From positions 1 through 64,000 of the forward strand of contig CAMFDJ010000006.1 of the NCBI GenBank assembly GCA_945949085.1: a stretch of 64,000 nt of DNA, in the 5' to 3' direction. The translations under genes were made by a program, and so were the position numbers. This document shows, in pieces, positions 36,155 through 45,461 of the stretch. This stretch comes from an uncultured Lachnospiraceae bacterium (GTDB taxonomy: Bacteria > Bacillota > Clostridia > Lachnospirales > Lachnospiraceae). The notes below the pieces were generated by a model. It saw only the letters and a list, made by a program, of their open reading frames with translations, searched no databases and was not told where the DNA came from. Position 1 is the first letter of the stretch, and each line of letters begins with the position of its first letter.

Positions 36155-36570
36155 TATTTTTCTTCCTTAGGCGCAAATTTCGCCAGAACACCGTTGATAA
36201 ATGCCGGCGATCCATCGGCTGCGAATTTTTTGGCCAGTTCAACCGCCTCATTGATGGAAACTGAAACCGGTATCGTTTCGTCATACAAAATCTCATAAAT
36301 GGCAAGCCGTAAAATGGTAAGCTCCACCTTCCCGATTCTGCTTACCTTCCAGCCGACTGATTTTTCACCGATCTTCTGATCGATCTCATCCAGTCTGGCA
36401 ACAATACTCTCAACCTTTTGTTGTATCTGCCCGCGTTCCTTCTCGGAAAGCATCTGCTGCTCCTCATCCGCAAAAAAGAGCTGTGCCTGCTCCGGAAGTT
36501 CATCCTGCATGCCGAATTCCGCACAGAATAGCAGCTGGAACGCTTTTTCTCTCAGTTTACTTCTGCTCAT
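36154..36570 (-). CDS. nusB: transcription antitermination factor NusB
   Basis: 138 residues, all helical: SRSKLREKAFQLLFCAEFG at the start and RLAIYEILYDETIPVSVSINEAVELAKKF near the end match NusB. It works with NusE (S10) on boxA in rRNA transcription. AGGAAG precedes the ATG. It follows asp23 by 24 bases. Confidence 0.95.
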   Translation of the reverse strand: MSRSKLREKAFQLLFCAEFGMQDELPEQAQLFFADEEQQMLSEKERGQIQQKVESIVARLDEIDQKIGEKSVGWKVSRIGKVELTILRLAIYEILYDETIPVSVSINEAVELAKKFAADGSPAFINGVLAKFAPKEEK

Positions 36571-36594
36571 TTTATCTTCCTAATCCCTGCTTTA

Positions 36595-36981
36595 TTAGTC
36601 TTCCTTCATATTGACACCGGCAATGCGGATATTGACATCCGCTACGGAAAGACCGGTCATATTCTCAATGGCTGCCTTTACCTTATTCTGTACATTCTGA
36701 CAGGTCTGCGGAATATTATGTCCGTATTCGATGGTGATTGCCAGATCAACGGAAACCACACCGTCAAGCACTTCCACCTTAACACCCTTTGAAAGGTTCT
36801 TCATGCCGACCTTTGACATAAGTTCATTCGTAATATTGCCCACCATTGCAGAAACACCATCTACCTCTGTAGCCGCGAGACCTGCGATCATAGCCACAAC
36901 GTCGTCCGCAATCTGCACTGCACCTGATTTCTCATCTTCCTTTAACATATAAGTACCACGTTCTGCTGCCTTTTCCATCAT
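36595..36981 (-). CDS. Asp23/Gls24 family envelope stress protein
   Basis: 128 residues. GAVQIADDVVAMIAGLAATEVDGVSAM and VEVLDGVVSVDLAITIEYGHNIP define the Asp23/Gls24 (YqhY-like) domain. In Bacillus, YqhY is encoded beside nusB and accBC, and loss perturbs acetyl-CoA carboxylase. The frame reaches 37050, but the ATG at 36981 follows GGAG by six bases and is preferred. It appears to be the first gene of the nusB operon; repeat B3 lies upstream. Confidence 0.9.
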   Translation of the reverse strand: MMEKAAERGTYMLKEDEKSGAVQIADDVVAMIAGLAATEVDGVSAMVGNITNELMSKVGMKNLSKGVKVEVLDGVVSVDLAITIEYGHNIPQTCQNVQNKVKAAIENMTGLSVADVNIRIAGVNMKED

Positions 36982-37011
36982 GTGGTTCTCCTTTCTTCCT
37001 GTTTCATAACT

Positions 37012-37202
37012 ATTTGCGAAACGTTCAAAAACGCAGATGCGGATGTACATGCTGCATGAATCCCAAGCAGACCGTATGATTTGCCGGTACTTAGCGAGGT
37101 ATTTTCGAGCTTAGTACCGCTGCAATTCATTCGGAGCGCGAGCGCTCTGCGGGGATTTGTGTGGCATGTATGTCCGCTACACAAATTTCATCGTTTCGCA
37201 AT
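37012..37202. repeat. intergenic repeat, copy B3, with inverted ends
   Basis: The core matches copy B1 (25.7 kb) over about 85 bases, including GGTACTTAGC, the loop and GCTTAGTACC, then GGAGCGCGAGCG. The ends are perfect inverted repeats, TTGCGAAACG (37012-37021) and CGTTTCGCAA (37193-37202). It fills most of the gap between asp23 and the transglutaminase gene. The 10-base inverted ends suggest a mobile miniature element. Confidence 0.78.
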
Positions 37203-37257
37203 TACCTTATGAATAAATCATACTTTAGTATACCAAATATTAACTATTTTGCAAACA

Positions 37258-38637
37258 TTATTCGAGCCAAAATGTCATCGTACACATCGATTCATTGATA
37301 TTGTAGTAAAATCTATCCATCACCTTTACATAATCAAAAATCTTCTGTTCCGTCAGAAGGCTGCTCTGCATAGCCAGAAGCAGATCCCTTCCCGCACATC
37401 TGATGGTCACGTTCTGCTGACCGGTCTCATAAGCTCTGTCAAAGATGCCCCTGAGTTTCTCCGTATCATAATTTTCAAAGTATAATCCCTCATGCCTGAA
37501 ATAGTTGAATCTTGTATCCGTCACAGCCGGATAATATTCCGGATGATCAATACTGTGCGTCGTCAAAAGCTCATGCTCCGTGATCAGAAAGTAGTCGTAA
37601 TTGACCGGTGGTACTCTGCTGCCTGCGGCATCGCCTGTCATATCGCCTGCATCTGATACATCTGATGCGGGAGGTGTATAACTGTAGCTGGCATCTCCCC
37701 ATGTCGTATCCAGATAATAGGGGATCCCGTCTACCCAGACAAGATTCCACGCATGTCCCTCTCCGTTTGCCGTTCCATGCACAACCGTCGCCGGGATTCC
37801 CAGTTCCCGGAGCAGATATTGCGTTGCCTTGGCATAACCGGCGCATACGCTTTTTCGCAGAATGAACACCGAGCAGATATTCTGGCTGTTCTCACAGCCA
37901 ATCTGATACTCTGTACCATTTATGAGATATTCGTAAACAAATTTGATCTTCCCATACGTATCCAGCCCTTGCGGCAGAGCCGTGCGAAATGTTTCCACAT
38001 AGGATGCAATAAATGCCTGCTTGTTTGCCACCTCAGCCTCTGTCATCTGAAAGACCGGCTGCAAAGTCATACTGATGACCTGCTCACCCAGAAGCTGCTG
38101 CAGCAGATTGTAACCGTTTGTATAAAAGATTTCGGGATGATCCCAGAGCACGAATTCAAAGAGCTTGTCTACAAGCTCTTTATCACAGGTGGAAAGCTTC
38201 TTTTCCTGCCTTGTGGTGATGGACTCGTAAATCTCCCCGTAAATCTGTTTCTCATCCTCTGTCAGCATTTCATAGTAGAACAGATAACTGCTTGTGACAT
38301 TTACAGGTGTTCCCACCCCGTTCTGTTCTGTCACCGGGGCGGTCTGTCCGCTCTGTTCTACCGTCTGCACACTGCTGTCGGACGCTGCGATGCCTGTCTG
38401 CAGGGATCCACTACCGGCTTCCTTTGCGGTTTCCTCTGCCTGCCATGCTCCATCGTCGCCTGTCTGCGTTTCTTCACCAGTCACTACATCTGTCCGGTCA
38501 GAAGCAATCGACGAATACGTCTCGTCGCGGCTCTGATTTCGGCTCTGCTTGCTGCTATACGCCATTGCAAAGCAGATTGCTGCCGCAACAAGTACTGTGA
38601 TAATTTGAAATTTTGAAATTCCCCATTTATGCAACAT
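37258..38637 (-). CDS. exported transglutaminase-like protein
   Basis: 459 residues. A membrane anchor or signal sits at about 10-27, followed by a low-complexity Ser/Thr/Gln-rich linker (about 30-112) and a C-terminal transglutaminase-core domain. The likely triad is Cys in SVCAGYAKATQYLL, His in GHAWNLVWV and Asp in YYLDTTWGDASY. It would act outside the membrane as a protease or crosslinking-type enzyme on unknown substrates. It begins 3 bases after the prfC stop, so the pair is co-transcribed. Confidence 0.88.
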   Translation of the reverse strand: MLHKWGISKFQIITVLVAAAICFAMAYSSKQSRNQSRDETYSSIASDRTDVVTGEETQTGDDGAWQAEETAKEAGSGSLQTGIAASDSSVQTVEQSGQTAPVTEQNGVGTPVNVTSSYLFYYEMLTEDEKQIYGEIYESITTRQEKKLSTCDKELVDKLFEFVLWDHPEIFYTNGYNLLQQLLGEQVISMTLQPVFQMTEAEVANKQAFIASYVETFRTALPQGLDTYGKIKFVYEYLINGTEYQIGCENSQNICSVFILRKSVCAGYAKATQYLLRELGIPATVVHGTANGEGHAWNLVWVDGIPYYLDTTWGDASYSYTPPASDVSDAGDMTGDAAGSRVPPVNYDYFLITEHELLTTHSIDHPEYYPAVTDTRFNYFRHEGLYFENYDTEKLRGIFDRAYETGQQNVTIRCAGRDLLLAMQSSLLTEQKIFDYVKVMDRFYYNINESMCTMTFWLE

Positions 38638-38640
38638 ACT

Positions 38641-40233
38641 TTAATTCTTACCAAATTCAGCCAGTTTTAAACCTTCATTTCGATCCAGAACCATCTGTAC
38701 ACTCCATGCATTGACAAAGAGGAGCAATGGTCTTTCCTTCAGATCAGTCACTTTCTTCATATCGGAGGTGCCGACAAGCTTATTTAAGTCGATTCCTTCA
38801 TTCTCAACCCATCTGATGTGTTCATACGGAAGCGGTTCAAGCTTGATTTCCACATTGTACTCATTTTCCAGTCTGTATTTTAACACATCAAACTGCAAAA
38901 CGCCGACAACGCCGACAATGATTTCTTCCATACCGGTGTTAAATTCCTTGAAAATCTGGATGGCACCCTCCTGCGCGATCTGGTTGATGCCTTTGACAAA
39001 CTGTTTCCGTTTCATGGTGTCGAGCTGTCTGACTCTTGCAAAATGCTCAGGCGCAAATGTCGGGATACCCTCATAGACAAATTGTTCCTTTGGCATACAG
39101 ATCGTATCTCCGATGGAGAAAATACCCGGGTCAAACACACCGATGATATCACCGGCATAGGCTTCGTCCAGAATTTTTCTGGAATCTGCCATAATCTGCT
39201 GTGGCTGTGAAAGACGCAGCACCTTATTCCCCTGGACATGCTTAACCTCCATGCCGGCATCGAAACGGCCGGAGCAGATACGCATAAATGCCACTCTGTC
39301 TCTGTGTGCCTTATTCATATTAGCCTGAATCTTGAACACAAACGCAGAAAACTCGTTTTCTACCGGATCAATGAGCCCCTTGTCCGACATACGCGGAAGC
39401 GGTGTCTGTGTCATCTCCAAAAAGTGCTTTAAAAATACTTCCACACCAAAGTTGGTCAGAGCTGAGCCGAAAAATACAGGTGTCAGGTTTCCTTTCTGAA
39501 TCTCTGAGAGATCAAATTCCGCGCTGGCACCATCCAAAAGCTCGATCTCATCCTGCAAAAGAGAAAGTGCATCCTCTCCGATCACGTCCGTAAGCTTCTG
39601 CTTATCAGACATAGGAATGACCTGTGTCTCCCCCTCTTTTGTACCTTTTTCCGTATCAGAAAAAGTAAATACAGATTCGGATTTCCTCTCATAAACGCCT
39701 TTGAAACCTTTCCCACTTCCGATTGGCCAGTTAATGGGACAGGTTGCAATTCCGAGCTCTTTCTCGATTTCGTCCAGCAGTTCAAAGGTATCATTGGCAT
39801 CCCGATCCATTTTATTGATAAACGTAAAGATTGGTATTTTGCGCATGACACAGACCTTGAACAGTTTTCTTGTCTGCGCCTCCACACCTTTGCTCGCATC
39901 AATGACCATGACAGCCGAATCTGCTGCCATCAGCGTACGATACGTATCCTCCGAAAAGTCCTGATGTCCGGGCGTATCCAGGATGTTGATGCAGAAACCA
40001 TCATATTCAAACTGCAGCACACTCGAGGTGACAGAGATACCTCTCTCCTTCTCAATCTCCATCCAGTCCGAAACGGCATGTCTGGCTGTCGCCTTTCCCT
40101 TGACGGAACCGGCCAGATTGATGGCTCCTCCGTACAGAAGGAATTTCTCCGTCAGTGTCGTCTTACCCGCATCAGGATGCGAAATGATTGCAAACGTCCT
40201 CCTTTTATTGATCTCGGTTTCATAGTTACTCAT
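38641..40233 (-). CDS. prfC: peptide chain release factor 3
   Basis: 530 residues, translational GTPase that recycles RF1/RF2. G1 is SHPDAGKTTLTEKFLLYGG near residue 18, G3 is DTPGHQDF, and G4 is NKMDRDANDTFELLDEIE. The long insert and C-terminal domain separate it from EF-G. The order with the transglutaminase gene is compact. No frameshift or missing motif was seen. Confidence 0.95.
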   Translation of the reverse strand: MSNYETEINKRRTFAIISHPDAGKTTLTEKFLLYGGAINLAGSVKGKATARHAVSDWMEIEKERGISVTSSVLQFEYDGFCINILDTPGHQDFSEDTYRTLMAADSAVMVIDASKGVEAQTRKLFKVCVMRKIPIFTFINKMDRDANDTFELLDEIEKELGIATCPINWPIGSGKGFKGVYERKSESVFTFSDTEKGTKEGETQVIPMSDKQKLTDVIGEDALSLLQDEIELLDGASAEFDLSEIQKGNLTPVFFGSALTNFGVEVFLKHFLEMTQTPLPRMSDKGLIDPVENEFSAFVFKIQANMNKAHRDRVAFMRICSGRFDAGMEVKHVQGNKVLRLSQPQQIMADSRKILDEAYAGDIIGVFDPGIFSIGDTICMPKEQFVYEGIPTFAPEHFARVRQLDTMKRKQFVKGINQIAQEGAIQIFKEFNTGMEEIIVGVVGVLQFDVLKYRLENEYNVEIKLEPLPYEHIRWVENEGIDLNKLVGTSDMKKVTDLKERPLLLFVNAWSVQMVLDRNEGLKLAEFGKN

Positions 40234-40345
40234 TACTTACTTTTCCTTCCTTCATTTTCCTTTTGTATTTCTTTTTCTTCCCGAGAATACTTATGTATTC
40301 CCATATCATTCTCAGTATTCATATTATGCCTGTTACCGGCTGAAA

Positions 40346-41581
40346 TCACAACATGGATGTACCGGCCACATCACCTGATACACCAAGATAGTCAAGAACA
40401 GTCGCGGCAATATCGGCAAAGCTGTCCCTGGTACCAAGATTGACCCACGGCGTACTTGCCGATGCCTCTCCTGATGCATCACTCCGGTCTGATTTGTGGG
40501 CAGGCTGACCGCCACACATCACGCAGGGCGTATATTCTCTGGTGTGATCGGTTGTCTTTTGATAAGCAGGATCGCAGCCATGGTCTGCCGTAAGAATCAA
40601 AAGGTCGTCCTGTTTCATCTTTTCCAGGAATTTTGGCAGCATGGCATCAAACCGGGCAAGTGCCTTTGCATAACCGTCTATGTCTCTGCGATGCCCATAC
40701 AGCATATCATAATCTACCAGATTTACAAAGCATAATCCCGAAAATTCCCGGTCAAGACATTCCAGTGTCCTTTGCATGCCCTCTGTATTGCCGGAGGTGT
40801 ACATAAATTCCGTCATGCCCTGTCCCGCAAAAATATCATGTATCTTGCCAACCGCAATGACCTGCTGCCCGGCTGAGACTATGGCATCAAGCATCGTATC
40901 CTTCGGCGGCAAAATGGAAAAATCATGCCTGTGCGCGGTTCTCTGATAGTGACCGCTTTCTCCAATAAACGGTCTGGCAATCACACGTCCCACACCATGC
41001 TCTCCCGTCAGAATCTCTCTGGCAATACGGCAGTATTCGTACAATGTTTCGAGTGGTACCACATCCTCATGCGCTGCAATCTGGAAAACACTGTCCGCCG
41101 AGGTGTAGACGATCAGATTTCCTGTCTTTACATGCTCATCTCCGTAGTCTTTAATGACTTCCGTTCCGGAATACGGTCTGTTACACAGAACCCCTCTGCC
41201 CGTCCTCCTGCAAAATTCGTCCAGTATCTCCTCCGGGAATCCATTCGGATAAGTCGGGAGTGGCGCATTCGAGATGACACCTGCAATCTCCCAGTGCCCA
41301 ATCGTCGTATCCTTTCCATTCGATGCTTCATGCATTCTGGCCACTCTTGCCGGCAGAGCCTCATCTTCCTTTGCATATGCCGCATAGGCAGGATGCGCTG
41401 CAATCATCTCCCTGACACCATCTATCTCAAAAAAACCAAGCTTTTTCAGATTCGGCATCGCAAAATGTGGAGATGACATACAGGAACGAAGTGTATTGAC
41501 ATCTATATCTCCAAATTTCTGTGCGTCCGGCATCTGACCGATACCAAAGCTGTCCAAAACGATCAAGAATACTCTCCTCAT
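40346..41581 (-). CDS. deoB: phosphopentomutase
   Basis: 411 residues, alkaline-phosphatase superfamily. It interconverts ribose-1-phosphate and ribose-5-phosphate in nucleoside salvage. Metal and phosphothreonine motifs: LDSFGIGQMPDA at the start, NGKDTTIGHWEIAG (about 88-101), and LTADHGCDP and DHTREY near the end. A Ser/Asp-rich stretch (AHKSDRSDASGEASAST) before VNLGTRDSFADI looks like a small insert relative to relatives. AGGAGG precedes the ATG. It stands between prfC and spoIIIAH. Confidence 0.95.
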   Translation of the reverse strand: MRRVFLIVLDSFGIGQMPDAQKFGDIDVNTLRSCMSSPHFAMPNLKKLGFFEIDGVREMIAAHPAYAAYAKEDEALPARVARMHEASNGKDTTIGHWEIAGVISNAPLPTYPNGFPEEILDEFCRRTGRGVLCNRPYSGTEVIKDYGDEHVKTGNLIVYTSADSVFQIAAHEDVVPLETLYEYCRIAREILTGEHGVGRVIARPFIGESGHYQRTAHRHDFSILPPKDTMLDAIVSAGQQVIAVGKIHDIFAGQGMTEFMYTSGNTEGMQRTLECLDREFSGLCFVNLVDYDMLYGHRRDIDGYAKALARFDAMLPKFLEKMKQDDLLILTADHGCDPAYQKTTDHTREYTPCVMCGGQPAHKSDRSDASGEASASTPWVNLGTRDSFADIAATVLDYLGVSGDVAGTSML

Positions 41582-41726
41582 TCGAATTCCTCCTATTTCT
41601 TCCAGTTTCCAATGCTTGCAGTATGACTACAGATACTGCGCCAGCTCCTATGTTTCCAAGCGAATGACTAGCTGTCACTTTGCTCATTATAGCATATCCG
41701 GCTCTATAATCCCACTAATAATCCCA

Positions 41727-42572
41727 CTAATTTTCTGCAACGGGCGAGATAATGATATTCTGTGGCTCCACCCCTGTCTTTCTCGACACGATATCTTCAA
41801 TCTGCGCGCGCATGGCATCCGTCAGTTCATTTGCTGCTACGATCACGTCTGCCTGATCCCCTGAGATGCTTACAATCACGTTTTCAAAGCCTTTTGCCTC
41901 GAGCATGATCTGGGCGCTGCACTCCCGCTGGGTAATATCCGTCAGCGCAATCATATTGTCGACAGCCTCCTGCTTGGCAGCCTCTGACAGAGAATCCGAG
42001 TTGATGATTTCTAAAAGTGCAGCCTTATTTTTTTCTCTGGTCTGCTCTTTCAGCAGATTGGCATTCTGAATACTTCCGATTGCCGCCCCCGAAGTAAAGA
42101 CTGCTTCTCCCGGTGTCTCTCCCGTATAGTCCTCCGTCACTTCTGCCGACAGATCATTTCCCACAGTATTTAGCACATCTTCACTGCCGGTTTGCACCGT
42201 TTCCTCTGCCACTCCCTCATCCAGATAGTCGCTATATACCATTTCATCATCGGAATCCATGCTGTCTATATCAGTCAGCGCATCATATTCATCCGTATCT
42301 TCCATAATCAATGCAAGCTCATCATCTGTCACATCTTCAATTTGCGGCATGGCAGCCATTTCCCCTTCTGCTGTCATCTGGCTCACAGCCGTTTCGCCTT
42401 CTGCTATCGGCTGCGTGGCCGACGCTTCATCCGTTTCTTCAAACTGTGCTGAGGTTGTAAATAAAGCCTCCTCATCCACCTGTTTGCCCATAAAATTCAA
42501 ATATCCTGCAATTGCTATCATCAGTGCAAGCGCCGTTATCATCAGCTGATTCCTTTTCCAAAGTTTTTTCAC
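41727..42572 (-). CDS. spoIIIAH: stage III sporulation protein AH
   Basis: 281 residues. One membrane helix (about 10-28), a long acidic and Ala/Glu-rich linker, then a C-terminal domain (KAALLEIINSDSLSEAAKQEAV to ISPVAEN) related to YscJ/FliF ring-building motifs. It sits in the mother-cell membrane and binds SpoIIQ of the forespore across the intermembrane space. It begins with GTG, preceded by GGAG. It is the last gene of the operon. Confidence 0.93.
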   Translation of the reverse strand: MKKLWKRNQLMITALALMIAIAGYLNFMGKQVDEEALFTTSAQFEETDEASATQPIAEGETAVSQMTAEGEMAAMPQIEDVTDDELALIMEDTDEYDALTDIDSMDSDDEMVYSDYLDEGVAEETVQTGSEDVLNTVGNDLSAEVTEDYTGETPGEAVFTSGAAIGSIQNANLLKEQTREKNKAALLEIINSDSLSEAAKQEAVDNMIALTDITQRECSAQIMLEAKGFENVIVSISGDQADVIVAANELTDAMRAQIEDIVSRKTGVEPQNIIISPVAEN

Positions 42573-42589
42573 CGTAAGCTCCTTTCCTT

Positions 42590-43267
42590 CTATGTACTAT
42601 ATTTTGCTACTTTAATTTTATGTTCGTCTATGCCAAATAATGCCACCAGAAGCTGCGAGATCTTTTCCCTGATTCCCGGTCTGTCTGCTCCCTGTGCCAG
42701 CACGACGATTCCCTTGACCGTCGGTGCACATCTGCGCACCACAATCGGTACCTGTCTCCCATCGCTGTTTTCATAAAAAACAACCTGCGAATCGCTCTCT
42801 GTTTCTGTTGTCTTGCTCTGCTCGCCGCTTCGCGTTTCATCGGTTGTCTGCCTGCGGTATGGTGCATTTTTTTCCAGAATCAGTTCCTCCGAGGATTGGA
42901 GCGATACGACTACACATACCTTTCCCACACCATCCATCTTCTCTAACATTTTTTCCAGATGCTGTTCATAATATGCACTGTAATAGAGGAGCGATCCGCT
43001 CTCAACAGAGGATTGTCCGTCGCAAGATGCATACTCTGAGGGTACATGGTCTGCCCCCAGACCACTACCTCCGTCCCCCCGGTCCACTAGGCCACTACCT
43101 CCGTCCCCCCGGTCCATTGTCACCTGCGTTTTTTCTGCCTTTTGCTTTTCCGCTGTCTCCAAAACAGAAGCAATGACAACAAACATGATACCGATCAAAA
43201 ACAAAAGAAGATATCTGTCTTTTCCGATTTTCATGAGTTTGCCTGTCAGATCCTCAAATCCCTTCAT
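42590..43267 (-). CDS. spoIIIAG: stage III sporulation protein AG with REP-derived repeats
   Basis: 225 residues. A membrane helix lies at about 19-36, and a ring-forming domain covers the C-terminal half (LEKMLEKMDGVGKVCVVVSLQ to DEHKIKVAKYS). It builds the large ring of the SpoIIIA-SpoIIQ channel. Between helix and ring domain, residues 51-70 are two copies of a 10-residue repeat (about DRGDGGSGLV) encoded by tandem REP units. The insertion keeps the frame and lies in a linker, so function is probably preserved. Confidence 0.93.
   Translation of the reverse strand: MKGFEDLTGKLMKIGKDRYLLLFLIGIMFVVIASVLETAEKQKAEKTQVTMDRGDGGSGLVDRGDGGSGLGADHVPSEYASCDGQSSVESGSLLYYSAYYEQHLEKMLEKMDGVGKVCVVVSLQSSEELILEKNAPYRRQTTDETRSGEQSKTTETESDSQVVFYENSDGRQVPIVVRRCAPTVKGIVVLAQGADRPGIREKISQLLVALFGIDEHKIKVAKYST
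43062..43116 (-). repeat. REP element, tandem copy R6 inside spoIIIAG
   Basis: Two units 30 bases apart, each TGGACC-GGGGGGACGGAGG-TAGTGG on the minus strand. The core TGGACC-N2-GGGGACGGAG is that of R1-R5. The closing arm GGTCCA is missing. The 30-base period equals ten codons. Confidence 0.85.
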
Positions 43268-43298
43268 TCATTCCATCCTCCAACATCCGGTTCATCCT

Positions 43299-43805
43299 TC
43301 ACTTCCGTTTTTCTGTATCTTCTCTACTTGTTTTCTGATTCTCCTCATCCATCTCATTATTTTCCTGCACTGCTTCATCCTCATATAGCCCGGTGCTATC
43401 CTGCCCGGTTTCCTCTCCATAGATGCCCGCAACACCCGGTTCGGTCTCATCCCTATATAGCCCAGTGTCATCCTTACCGGCTTCTTCCCCATACATCTCC
43501 TCCACTTCATCCCGGTGGAGGCGGATGTACTGCTGCGTCGTCTCCTGCGTGATCATGCGCACTTCCTCTTCCAGCGCTCCTTCCCGCACCTTTCCCATCT
43601 CATCCTGCCATGTCTCCCACATTTCCTGCGCCTCCACAAGCATCCTTTCCCCTTCTCCTTTTGCAAGCAGGGGCAGAATCAGAATTGCCAGCAGCGTCCA
43701 CTGCAAAAGGAGTCCGTAATAAGCCTCATATTTCTGATCCGGGCACAGATATAACAGCATTTTCCCTAACAGAAAAAAACAACATACTTTTTGTAAAACA
43801 CTCAT
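43299..43805 (-). CDS. spoIIIAF: stage III sporulation protein AF
   Basis: 168 residues with two N-terminal membrane helices (about 5-20 and 32-45) and an acidic, Glu-rich C-terminal part of low complexity (EEMYGEEAGKDDTGLYRDE and similar). The length and position between AE and AG identify it. The C-terminal half carries imperfect repeats of GLYRDE/GIYGEE type and seems degenerate compared with the folded domain of Bacillus SpoIIIAF. Confidence 0.85.
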   Translation of the reverse strand: MSVLQKVCCFFLLGKMLLYLCPDQKYEAYYGLLLQWTLLAILILPLLAKGEGERMLVEAQEMWETWQDEMGKVREGALEEEVRMITQETTQQYIRLHRDEVEEMYGEEAGKDDTGLYRDETEPGVAGIYGEETGQDSTGLYEDEAVQENNEMDEENQKTSREDTEKRK

Positions 43806-43807
43806 AG

Positions 43808-44857
43808 TTACCCCCGTGCAACTACCATCGTTACAGCCAGCACCATACTAAACAGCAGCAAATTACACAAATGCACCTTCAGAAGCTCCATGCCTCCCTC
43901 TCCCGCCGATGAAAACGTATCTGCCAGCCTTTTCTGCCCCAAAAGTCCGCTGCAGGCTGCGACGAGTTTCAGCGAAAACGAAAAGCAAAAAACAATCCAT
44001 GCAGGTCGCAGCAAAATAAGGAACAAAATAAAAATAGCCGCCACGCCGATACAGTTTTTCATAAGACCTGCAGACGATAAAAACACTTCTGTCATGGATT
44101 CCGAGAGATCTCCGATCCCGGGTATCATCCCAATCGCTTTTTTCACGATTGTCTTTTGCATCCCCTCCGACCGGGACACCACCAGATTTTCCAGACTGCT
44201 GACAGAAATTGTCACCATCAGGCAAAGCTTCATCCCCCAGCCAAGAAGTCTCTGCATAAGGCGTAAAAGCTCCTTGATTCTTCCCTGTTCATCGAGTCCG
44301 TTCATAAGTCCGATCAAAAAACAGCTTTTGGCAAGCGGCAACAAAAGCTTTAACAATATCGTATCTACACCGATCAGAAGGATCACAAGAAGCTGATAAT
44401 TTGCCGCCGCATAAACAGCGCCCTGTGACAATGCCATGGAAAGGCTGTAGGCCGGAATCAATACTGTCATGAATTGCTTCACGTCCGAAACACCCTGCAT
44501 ACAGTTTTCATACAGCGATTCATAGCTGCGCAGCAAAACCAGCATAATCACCAGATAGATCATGTAATAGGCCATATCCGCCACCTGCCTATTTTTGACA
44601 ACACCGGAAAGATATTGCAGGAAAACAGCGGTAAGTGCCAGAATCAACAGGCCGATAAGCAGTGTCTTGCTTTGACTGATTCCCGGCAAGAGCCACTGCC
44701 GGGAACACTCCTTCAGCTGTCTCAAAGCATTATCAAAGTTACCTGCAGCAAACTCAGCTATCATCTGTGAAAAACTGATCTGATTGCTGCCGATCAGCTG
44801 ATCAACCATTTGCTCTGTTTTTGAAAAATCAAATTGCGCCCACAATGTCTCATTCAT
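43808..44857 (-). CDS. spoIIIAE: stage III sporulation protein AE
   Basis: 349 residues, polytopic membrane protein (about eight helices) with VLIPAYSLSMALSQGAVYAA, PGIGDLSESMTEVFLSSAGLMKNCIG and RPAWIVFCFSFSLKLVAACSGLLGQ as conserved parts. It belongs to the SpoIIIA channel. Its ATG overlaps the spoIIIAD stop (ATGA). It appears to lack the N-terminal signal sequence of the roughly 400-residue Bacillus protein, starting with soluble MNETLWAQFDFS. Confidence 0.92.
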   Translation of the reverse strand: MNETLWAQFDFSKTEQMVDQLIGSNQISFSQMIAEFAAGNFDNALRQLKECSRQWLLPGISQSKTLLIGLLILALTAVFLQYLSGVVKNRQVADMAYYMIYLVIMLVLLRSYESLYENCMQGVSDVKQFMTVLIPAYSLSMALSQGAVYAAANYQLLVILLIGVDTILLKLLLPLAKSCFLIGLMNGLDEQGRIKELLRLMQRLLGWGMKLCLMVTISVSSLENLVVSRSEGMQKTIVKKAIGMIPGIGDLSESMTEVFLSSAGLMKNCIGVAAIFILFLILLRPAWIVFCFSFSLKLVAACSGLLGQKRLADTFSSAGEGGMELLKVHLCNLLLFSMVLAVTMVVARG

Positions 44858-45243
44858 GTGCCATACCCCGCTATTGTCTCAAGGAGCGTTAACAGAATCG
44901 GCATTCCAAGCAAAAGAACCGACACCTTACCACAGATCTCAATCTGTCTTGCGATCAGACCGTTTCCGGTCTCCCTGCACAGATCCGCCGCAAATTCGCA
45001 AAGATAAGTAATGCCCAGGGCTTTCCACAAAAGTTTCATATAGATACCATTTACATCTGCCATGACTGTTTTTAATTGCTCCATCAAAACTTTGAGATTC
45101 GAAAGTTCGGACAAGATCGATAGTGCAATCAAAATACCGGCCGCAATACCAACCCACCGTCCCCATTCACTTTTCACCTGCCCGAGGGCAAGTGTGACAA
45201 TTGCCGCCACGATCGCAGTCAGGGCAAGCTTGCAGACATCCAT
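44854..45243 (-). CDS. spoIIIAD: stage III sporulation protein AD
   Basis: 129 residues with about four membrane helices. ALTAIVAAIVTLALGQVKSEWG at the start and ITYLCEFAADLCRETGNGLIARQIEICGKVSVLLLGMPI near the end are the conserved features. With AC it resembles small export-channel subunits. It is 2 bases from spoIIIAC and overlaps spoIIIAE by 4. Confidence 0.94.
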   Translation of the reverse strand: MDVCKLALTAIVAAIVTLALGQVKSEWGRWVGIAAGILIALSILSELSNLKVLMEQLKTVMADVNGIYMKLLWKALGITYLCEFAADLCRETGNGLIARQIEICGKVSVLLLGMPILLTLLETIAGYGT

Positions 45244-45245
45244 CT

Positions 45246-45446
45246 CTATCCTCCCAGCTCAAAGAGCTTTTGTACTGTCTCAAACAGATCACTGATATAG
45301 GGGACAAGCCATGTAAGGACCAGTACAAGTCCGGCCAGTCCCACAAAAAAAGAGTATTCTTCTCTTCCGCTGTTTTTTAAAATCTGGCAAAGAATAGTGA
45401 CCAGAATACCCACCGCCGCCATTTTAAACAAAAGCGCAACACTCAT
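45246..45446 (-). CDS. spoIIIAC: stage III sporulation protein AC
   Basis: 66 residues and two membrane helices (about 4-22 and 32-52), with KNSGREEYSFFVGLAGLVLVL between and in the second. This is the usual length of SpoIIIAC. It starts 15 bases after spoIIIAB stops. Confidence 0.94.
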   Translation of the reverse strand: MSVALLFKMAAVGILVTILCQILKNSGREEYSFFVGLAGLVLVLTWLVPYISDLFETVQKLFELGG

Positions 45447-45461
45447 GCGTTTTCTTCCTCC

